The position numbers and the translations under genes were made by a program. Positions 4,732-5,108 of a stretch of DNA of 5,108 nt are shown here, one piece after another (the first letter of the stretch is position 1; each line of letters opens with the position of its first letter). The notes beneath the pieces are model-generated. The model had not been told where the DNA came from. It worked only from the letters and a program-made list of their open reading frames with translations, and searched no databases. The stretch lies in assembly GCA_002336985.1 (NCBI GenBank), contig DDFE01000023.1, positions 9,926 through 15,033 on the forward strand. The letters are read 5' to 3'. The DNA comes from Sphingomonadales bacterium UBA1936 (GTDB lineage Bacteria > Pseudomonadota > Alphaproteobacteria > Sphingomonadales > Sphingomonadaceae).

Positions 4732-5108
4732 TTGTCCGCGCTGCATGAGCGCTTTGTCGCCATTGCCGAGCCCGAACGCGCGCCCGCGATGCAGGCTTAT
4801 ATGAAGTCCGCCATGCCCTATCTCGGCGTGTCCGCAGTGCCCCGCCGGGCGGTGTGCAAGGAGGTTTTCACTGATCTGTCGTGGAAGACCAGCGCCGACT
4901 GGCAGGCCGATGTGCTCGCTCTCTGGCGCGGAGCGCGTTTTCGCGAGGAGCGGTACGCCGCGCTCGAACTCACCGGGGTCCGCGCGGCACGGGCGTTCCA
5001 GCGGATCGACGCGCTGCCGATGTACGAAGAGATGATCGTGACCGGCGCCTGGTGGGACTATGTCGATACCATCGCGGGGGAGCGGCTGCTCACGCTGCTT
5101 CGTAACGA
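4732..5108 (+). CDS. alkD: AlkD-type DNA alkylation repair glycosylase (3' end beyond window; start uncertain)
   Basis: AlkD proteins are HEAT-like-repeat DNA glycosylases that remove N3- and N7-alkylated purines. The frame shows the family pattern in order: ALHERFVAIAEPERAPAMQ, YMKSAMPYLGVSAVPRR, the LWRGARFREERYAALEL repeat, then EEMIVTGAWWDYVDTIA. In Bacillus cereus AlkD the key residues Trp109 and Asp113 lie in the matching WWDSVD motif; here they are W108 and D112 counted from TTG 4732, so the catalytic residues are present. The remaining HEAT repeats, with the Trp187 equivalent, lie outside the window. No ATG or GTG opens this frame: the nearest upstream stop is TAA 4681 and TTG 4732 is the best start, without a good ribosome binding site. 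A different frame starting at ATG 4713 encodes MPRFKAFVR, which looks like the true AlkD N-terminus, so the gene may instead be frameshifted near 4739. Family certain; intactness is not. Confidence 0.85.
   Translation, partial: MSALHERFVAIAEPERAPAMQAYMKSAMPYLGVSAVPRRAVCKEVFTDLSWKTSADWQADVLALWRGARFREERYAALELTGVRAARAFQRIDALPMYEEMIVTGAWWDYVDTIAGERLLTLLRN

Noticed and set aside
4014..5108. Second copy of the guaA 3' end, as an attachment-site repeat
   Set aside because: I scanned the interval for the last 15-20 bases of guaA and found no match, so no att pair can be claimed in this window.

Overview
The window looks like a chromosomal segment of a sphingomonad (Alphaproteobacteria, Sphingomonadales). 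The evidence is the high GC of most of it (one guaA line counted at 38 of 60 bases), the alphaproteobacterial form of GuaA, and several small proteins of a type I associate with sphingomonads. That assignment is from memory of families, not from a search.

Layout. Bases 1-81 hold the last codons of a plus-strand gene. Bases 105-777 hold three small minus-strand genes read in the order 94 aa, 43 aa, 71 aa. The middle one is a single-pass membrane protein with no ATG, GTG or TTG start; its best start is a CTG overlapping the stop of the gene before it. Bases 938-1246 (minus) encode a PspC-domain membrane protein. In front of it lies a close match to a sigma-54 -24/-12 promoter. After a 362-base non-coding stretch comes a secreted or envelope-anchored Gly/Tyr/Asn-rich protein (1609-2157, plus), closed by a strong intrinsic terminator (2165-2208). 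A doubtful 44-residue secreted peptide ORF and guaA (GMP synthase, 2448-4013, plus) follow.

Directly after guaA, nine bases past its stop codon, is a two-gene minus-strand cassette of visibly lower GC (lines counted at 48-53%): a DUF7662-like protein and a small protein with four Cys/His residues that could bind zinc. Their shared upstream region is very AT-rich. It carries a sigma-70-type promoter, two 9-base direct repeats spaced 20 bases apart, and a perfect 12-base palindrome. The 3' end of guaA is a known integration hotspot for genomic islands, so this cassette is probably acquired DNA. The last gene (from about 4732, plus, cut by the window end) is an AlkD-type DNA alkylation-repair glycosylase. 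Its 5' end sits at the edge of the AT-rich DNA, and it has either a TTG start or a two-base frameshift near the N-terminus.

How the genes work together: guaA is housekeeping purine synthesis. The PspC protein and the secreted protein are envelope functions. alkD is DNA repair. The guaA-adjacent pair is accessory DNA of unknown role. I see no rRNA, tRNA, CRISPR array or complete insertion sequence.
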